Below, piece by piece: positions 29,055 through 32,605 of a stretch of 32,605 nucleotides of DNA. Made by a program: the position numbers and the translations under genes. This stretch comes from Holdemania filiformis DSM 12042. GTDB lineage: Bacteria; Bacillota_I; Bacilli_A; Erysipelotrichales; Erysipelotrichaceae. Position 1 is the first letter of the stretch. Each line of letters starts with the position of its first letter. A model generated the notes under the pieces. That model was not told the DNA's origin and did no database searches. It was given only the letters and a program-made list of their open reading frames with translations. Location of the stretch: the NCBI RefSeq assembly GCF_000157995.1, contig NZ_GG657553.1, positions 126,342-158,946 on the forward strand, read 5' to 3'.

Positions 29055-29948
29055 ATGAAGCAATCATTACGCTTAAATTCATATCGAATCCAAAAGGATT
29101 CCCTTTCCGCCTATCTGGATCCGCTTCGTCTGGATATAGACTATTTTACAAACTGGCCAAATCAAAGTGGAAAAGTACTGCGGAACATTGTTGGCACGCA
29201 CATTAAAATTATTATTTTGAAAGAGGGCTTCTGCGAGTTTGAATTTCAAAACCGCCGTTATCAGCTCCATGGCGGCGACTGTCTGATTATCCCGCCCTAT
29301 ACCGTATACAGCGCCATAACTGGCGAGGCTCCGCTGAATTCTTATGAGCTGTTTTTTAACGTTTATCCGATCACCCGCGAACAGGAGCTTCTCACGCAGT
29401 TAAAAATCGACAGCGTTTTACTCTTTGCCAATCTCATTACGGAGTTCGAATGGCAGAGCTTCAGCCACTGTTACGCCAGTCTGCAGGCAGGACAGGCAGG
29501 CAGCTACGCTCAATTAAAAGCTAATCTTAACTTACTGCTGATCAAAATTCTGCGTCGTCAGCCTTCGCTTGAAAAAGTTCCGCGAACGCGAATCAAGGAA
29601 CAGACCGTCGTAAACAATGTGCTAATCTATTTAAATGATCATCTCAGCGAGCCGATTCATGTCGATGAGCTTTGCTCCACCCTGGCTTTGTCGCAAAGCT
29701 ATTTATATCGCTGCAGCCGCAACGTGATGAACTGTTCAACCGCGCAGCTGATCATCCGACACAAGCTAACCCGCGCAAAGCAACTTTTAAAGGATCCGGA
29801 GCTATCCGTTCAGAACGTCGCTGAATTGATTGGTTATGATCCGCTTTATTTCAGCAGCCAGTTTAAGAAATACTTCCTGCTCTCGCCGACACAATACCGT
29901 AAACAGCACTTTCCCAATCATGAACAGGATCCTTTAATTTCACAATAA
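29055..29948 (+). CDS. AraC-family transcriptional regulator
   Basis: The 297-residue product has an N-terminal cupin-like sensing part (about 60-115, RRYQLHGGDCLIIPPYTVYS) and a C-terminal pair of helix-turn-helix motifs (about 195-292), with VDELCSTLALSQSYLYR and VAELIGYDPLYFSSQFKKYF, ending SPTQYRK. This is the standard AraC/XylS layout. It is transcribed away from the flavin-reductase gene, with 146 bases between their starts, so it very probably controls that gene in response to its substrate. The ATG at 29055 follows AGCAGGA; a TTG two codons earlier is possible. The shared intergenic region shows no unmistakable promoter boxes. Confidence 0.92.
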   Translation: MKQSLRLNSYRIQKDSLSAYLDPLRLDIDYFTNWPNQSGKVLRNIVGTHIKIIILKEGFCEFEFQNRRYQLHGGDCLIIPPYTVYSAITGEAPLNSYELFFNVYPITREQELLTQLKIDSVLLFANLITEFEWQSFSHCYASLQAGQAGSYAQLKANLNLLLIKILRRQPSLEKVPRTRIKEQTVVNNVLIYLNDHLSEPIHVDELCSTLALSQSYLYRCSRNVMNCSTAQLIIRHKLTRAKQLLKDPELSVQNVAELIGYDPLYFSSQFKKYFLLSPTQYRKQHFPNHEQDPLISQ

Positions 29949-30065
29949 ATTCGATTGACAAGCAGAAAGCTGGGAGCGCGGCGATGATTTCAAAATCAAA
30001 AACCAGTCTTTCTCTTTACCCGCTGTTCTTAATCAGCTTCAGGCAGAAATAGAATTTTCACAGAA

Positions 30066-30115
30066 AGAAACAGACAGGCTAAAGCGATATATACCGCTCT
30101 AGCCTGTCTGTTTCT
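30066..30115. terminator. Strong bidirectional terminator
   Basis: AGAAACAGACAGGCT (30066-30080) pairs perfectly with AGCCTGTCTGTTTCT (30101-30115), and the stem continues with AAGCG/CGCTC after one mismatch. The stem is about 20 bp with an 8-base loop. It lies between the convergent AraC gene and tsaC-rpiB and probably ends both. The rest of 29949-30245 shows no gene. Confidence 0.85.
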
Positions 30116-30245
30116 GCGTTAACTTAAATTAAAATAAGATTCTCGTTCACAAAGGCAATCGTTTTTTTATCAGAAGGACATCTCAAAAGATCCGCAGGTT
30201 ACTGAATTTGCGTGAAAAAACGTTCTCCATCCCTTTACGCTGCAT

Positions 30246-30692
30246 CTAGGCGTGCTTCTCCAATTCCGCGATCTGAGCAATCCGGCGCTGATGCCGTTCT
30301 TCGTTGGAAAACGGTGTCGTCAGCCAGACTTCCGCGATCTGCTCGATCAGCTCCTGGCTGATAATCCGTCCGCCCATCGCCAGAACATTGGAATCGTTAT
30401 GCTCGCGGGTCAGCTTTGCGGTTTCCAGATCATGCACATGCGCGCAGCGAATGCCCGGCACTTTATTCGCGACGATGCTGACGCCGATCCCCGTTCCGCA
30501 CATGACGATGCCGCGGTCCGCTTTTCCATCCGCAACCGCTTTCGCGCACGGATAAGCCACTTCCGGATAATCGATGCTTTCCTCGCTGAAGCATCCGAAA
30601 TCTTCAACCTCGTAACCTTCCTGAATCAACTTTGCTTTCAGCGCTTCCTTATTTTTATAAGCGCCATGATCACAAGCCATTGCAATTTTCAT
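30246..30692 (-). CDS. rpiB: Ribose-5-phosphate isomerase B
   Basis: RpiB interconverts ribose-5-phosphate and ribulose-5-phosphate in the pentose phosphate pathway. The 148-residue product has MACDHGAY at the N terminus (D8, H9), the catalytic cysteine C65 in VMCGTGIGVS, and H98 in REHNDSN. A LacAB/RpiB family hexose-phosphate isomerase is possible, but the length and the single copy favour RpiB. The ATG at 30692 is preferred because AAGGAG lies at the right distance; an upstream GTG is too close. It is second in an operon with tsaC, 39 bases downstream of it. Confidence 0.94.
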   Translation of the reverse strand: MKIAMACDHGAYKNKEALKAKLIQEGYEVEDFGCFSEESIDYPEVAYPCAKAVADGKADRGIVMCGTGIGVSIVANKVPGIRCAHVHDLETAKLTREHNDSNVLAMGGRIISQELIEQIAEVWLTTPFSNEERHQRRIAQIAELEKHA

Positions 30693-30731
30693 CTTCACCG
30701 CTCCTTTTCCTATTTTTTCACTGATAATTCC

Positions 30732-31337
30732 TTAAATTGAAGCTTCCAGATCTTCCAGCTTAATCGGTCCCTGCCGTAAGATTTTCAGCTCATCGCCGGT
30801 CGTATCGCAGACCGTACTGGCCGTGCTCGCGCCGCTTTCGCCCAAGACGACTGCATCAATCCGGCCATCCAGCTGCTTCAGCACTTCTTCTGACGTTGTA
30901 CACGACGGCTGTCCGCTTAAATTGGCGCTTGGCACTAACAGGGGAACCCCGACACGATTGATGATTTCCAAAACAAAATCATCGTCCGGCATCCGGATTC
31001 CAATCGTCGGGAATCCATTGGTCACCAATTCGTCAATTTCCGGTCTTTTCTTAAACACCAGCGTCAAAGCTCCAGGCATCCACTGGTCGATCAATTTCTG
31101 CGACCGCGCGTCGGTAACGGCAACCCGTTCGATCTGGGCTTTCGACGAAACCATCATTGGAAACGGCTTGGTTTCCGGTCTTTGTTTCGCTTCCTTCATC
31201 TTCAGGATCGCTTCTTTCAGGTCATAACGAACGGCCAATCCGTAAACGGTATCCGTTGGGAACGCCACGACGCCGCCGCGGTTTAAAATTTCTACAATTT
31301 GAGCGCTGTCCTTCTTAGTTAAGCGCTGTGTTTCCAT
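30732..31337 (-). CDS. tsaC: Threonylcarbamoyl-AMP synthase (TsaC/Sua5, YrdC domain)
   Basis: The enzyme makes threonylcarbamoyl-AMP for the t6A modification of tRNAs that read ANN codons. The 201-residue product has PTDTVYGLA (28-36), the KQRPETKPF segment and SANLSGQPS. It is the short YrdC-only form without the C-terminal Sua5 domain. Motifs are intact. The ATG at 31337 has CAGGTGA upstream and a clear promoter. It leads an operon with rpiB, an order also found near upp-atp in Bacillus. Confidence 0.94.
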   Translation of the reverse strand: METQRLTKKDSAQIVEILNRGGVVAFPTDTVYGLAVRYDLKEAILKMKEAKQRPETKPFPMMVSSKAQIERVAVTDARSQKLIDQWMPGALTLVFKKRPEIDELVTNGFPTIGIRMPDDDFVLEIINRVGVPLLVPSANLSGQPSCTTSEEVLKQLDGRIDAVVLGESGASTASTVCDTTGDELKILRQGPIKLEDLEASI

Positions 31338-31366
31338 AATTTCACCTGATTTCTTTTTCCAGATTC

Positions 31367-31394
31367 ATTATATCGGAATTTCATGATCTTACAA
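31367..31394 (-). promoter_or_regulatory. Promoter of the tsaC-rpiB operon
   Basis: On the - strand TTGTAA (31389-31394) and TATAAT (31367-31372) are 16 bases apart, about 30 bases before the tsaC ATG. Confidence 0.65.
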
Positions 31395-31531
31395 CCCTGT
31401 TCCCATCGCAAACTACTGAATTTTCTCAACTTTTTGCCGATCTGGGGACAGAGCGGTTAAACGAAGTGGCTTTATAAGTCTATCCCTGAAAATAGCGGAA
31501 GAACGAGTGAAGCTTTCCAGCATCAAATCCA

Positions 31532-31557
31532 GATTTAGTAAATCATGATTTAGTAAA
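31532..31557. repeat. Short tandem direct repeat in the 604-base gap
   Basis: GATTTAGTAAA occurs at 31532-31542 and 31547-31557, a 15-base period. No gene is visible in 31395-31796, and I see no function for this repeat. Confidence 0.4.
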
Positions 31558-31796
31558 GGACTACCGTTTTTTTATGATAAACTATGAAAGATCGTTCCAT
31601 TTTCTTCTTTATATCTATAAATAAATAACAGCCAATCGAAGCTCAATTAAAATTTGCTTAAAAAGCGATAACGAAATTTCTTGTTGGCCTCAGTCTGAGC
31701 GTTGAAAAACACCGCTCGTTTAGCGATTGAAACCTTATTGAATATGATCTCTATTACAGAATCCGCTTTCCCCCTCGCCCTCCTCAGTCAATTCAT

Positions 31797-31818
31797 TCCT
31801 GACATCCCGCTGTCAGGA
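31797..31818. promoter_or_regulatory. Palindrome 1 upstream of the UDG-like gene
   Basis: TCCTGACA (31797-31804) and TGTCAGGA (31811-31818) are perfect 8-bp arms around TCCCGC. It sits ten bases before the TATAAT at 31828-31833, over the place where a -35 box would lie, so it is a likely operator. Confidence 0.6.
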
Positions 31819-31827
31819 TATTCCTAT

Positions 31828-31833
31828 TATAAT
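31828..31833 (+). promoter_or_regulatory. -10 box of the UDG-like gene
   Basis: Perfect TATAAT, 108 bases before the ATG, with no recognisable -35, which suggests dependence on an activator or a regulated promoter. The long leader contains palindrome 2. Confidence 0.5.
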
Positions 31834-31891
31834 AAGATAGAAACTGAGGATTCTCTGTTGATAGCTTAAACAACACGGGAATCAAATGATG

Positions 31892-31913
31892 ACTGGCAAT
31901 CATGATTGTCAGT
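31892..31913. promoter_or_regulatory. Palindrome 2 just before the ribosome binding site of the UDG-like gene
   Basis: A 22-base near-perfect palindrome reads ACTGGCAATCA then TGATTGTCAGT, with one mismatched pair. It shares the TGTCAG half with palindrome 1, 95 bases away centre to centre, and ends about 15 bases before AGGAGGAG. It could be a second operator or an RNA hairpin. Confidence 0.6.
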
Positions 31914-31941
31914 TCAATATAATATCAGGAGGAGCTTGTCC

Positions 31942-32538
31942 ATGAATATCCGTACTGAACTCGAAAATACTGTCGGCGTTCAACCCAGGATCCAATTGAA
32001 CGATGTAGACCTGAATCCCGCGCACATCCGCGCTATTCTGATCAATGAAGTTGTTCCCGCCGATCCTCATCAGGACTTCTATGGATCCCGCGAAGCAGAT
32101 TATCTCACAACGACGTTTGCGCTTTTCCGCGAAGCCGGCCTGCCCGTCACCACGATCCAGGATTTATTGGATGCCGGTATTTACATCACCAACGCCGTAA
32201 AGATCCCCAAAACAGAATCAACGGTAGAAAACAGCGCCATCGACGTCAGTCTGCCTTATCTAAAGAAGGAATTATCGCTTTTCCCCCAGCTGAAGGCGAT
32301 CCTGTTAATGGGCGACGTCGCCAAGAAAGCCTTTAACAAAATAACCAAACAAACGATAAAGAAAAACATTGTGCCTGCCATTTCTACTTACAAGCTCCGC
32401 AATTCTGAGCTGTATTACGGTGATATCCGGGTTTTTCCTTCTTACATCATGACGGGGAAAAACATTCTGATCGAGAAATCCAAGTTTGCGATGGCCGCCG
32501 AAGATATCCAACAGATGTTGAAACTGATCCAGGATTAA
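31942..32538 (+). CDS. Uracil-DNA glycosylase superfamily protein, atypical
   Basis: The 198-residue product resembles the UDG fold: ILINEVVPADPHQDFYGS (32-49) at the place of the catalytic motif, YITNAVKIPKTE (81-92) with N84, LLMGDVAKKAFN (121-132), and VFPSYIMTGKN (164-174) at the place of the HPSP motif. The His of that last motif is Phe here, and the first motif lacks the Asp-water pattern of family 1 enzymes. Glycosylase activity is therefore uncertain; a binding or regulatory role is possible. The ATG at 31942 follows AGGAGGAG. The bases after the gene to the window end show no feature. Confidence 0.7.
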   Translation: MNIRTELENTVGVQPRIQLNDVDLNPAHIRAILINEVVPADPHQDFYGSREADYLTTTFALFREAGLPVTTIQDLLDAGIYITNAVKIPKTESTVENSAIDVSLPYLKKELSLFPQLKAILLMGDVAKKAFNKITKQTIKKNIVPAISTYKLRNSELYYGDIRVFPSYIMTGKNILIEKSKFAMAAEDIQQMLKLIQD

Positions 32539-32605
32539 TCCCTTTCGCTCTATCCTTTATAAAAGTCTGGCTGCCAATCTTTCAGGAATGTCATTCTATA
32601 CTGGA

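Overview
The window reads as a chromosomal segment of a low-to-moderate GC Gram-positive gut-type anaerobe. The AGGAGG-type ribosome binding sites, a BlaI/M56 pair, a CBS-containing family II pyrophosphatase, a flavin-reductase lipoprotein and the order upp-atp operon all fit Firmicutes. An Erysipelotrichia member (Holdemania-like) is my best guess, from general gene content only. No tRNA, rRNA or CRISPR array was seen.

Layout. (1) 1-2.3 kb, + strand: a small multi-pass membrane protein and a membrane-anchored surface protein with a Pro/Thr linker, a Big_2-like domain and a His/Cys4-type C-terminal motif. (2) 2.3-4.3 kb, - strand: a BlaI-type repressor and an M56 (BlaR1/MecR1-type) membrane protease, preceded by a promoter with two clear operators and one degenerate operator. 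(3) 4.4-15.8 kb, - strand: a visibly AT-rich accessory island. It holds a complete type I restriction-modification operon in the order fic-hsdM-hsdS1-integrase-hsdS2-hsdR. Upstream of it lie degraded genes and an AAA/DUF4143-type ATPase with an in-frame stop. Two copies of a 61-bp palindromic element sit upstream of fic and upstream of the ATPase. (4) 15.8-17.1 kb: an amidohydrolase. (5) 17.3-24.8 kb, - strand: upp followed by atpZ-I-B-E-F-H-A-G-D-C, the full F1Fo ATP synthase; its c subunit carries a two-glutamate pattern that suggests Na+ coupling. (6) 25.1-26.7 kb, + strand: CBS-type Mn-dependent pyrophosphatase. (7) 26.9-29.9 kb: a lipoprotein flavin reductase (FAD plus covalent-FMN domains) divergent from an AraC-family regulator. 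(8) 30.2-31.3 kb, - strand: tsaC-rpiB. (9) 31.9-32.5 kb, + strand: a uracil-DNA-glycosylase-superfamily protein behind two palindromes.

How it fits together. upp, the ATP synthase and the pyrophosphatase are housekeeping energy and nucleotide functions. The tsaC-rpiB-...-upp-atp order recalls the Bacillus arrangement, here with the pyrophosphatase and flavin-reductase genes between. The most unusual part is the hsd operon. Its two hsdS genes point the same way and share exact direct repeats at their 5' ends (including the ribosome binding site), in the central conserved region and near the 3' ends. The integrase gene lies within the repeat-bounded unit. This suggests specificity switching by excision or exchange of a cassette rather than by the usual inversion, with a Fic protein translationally coupled to the methyltransferase.
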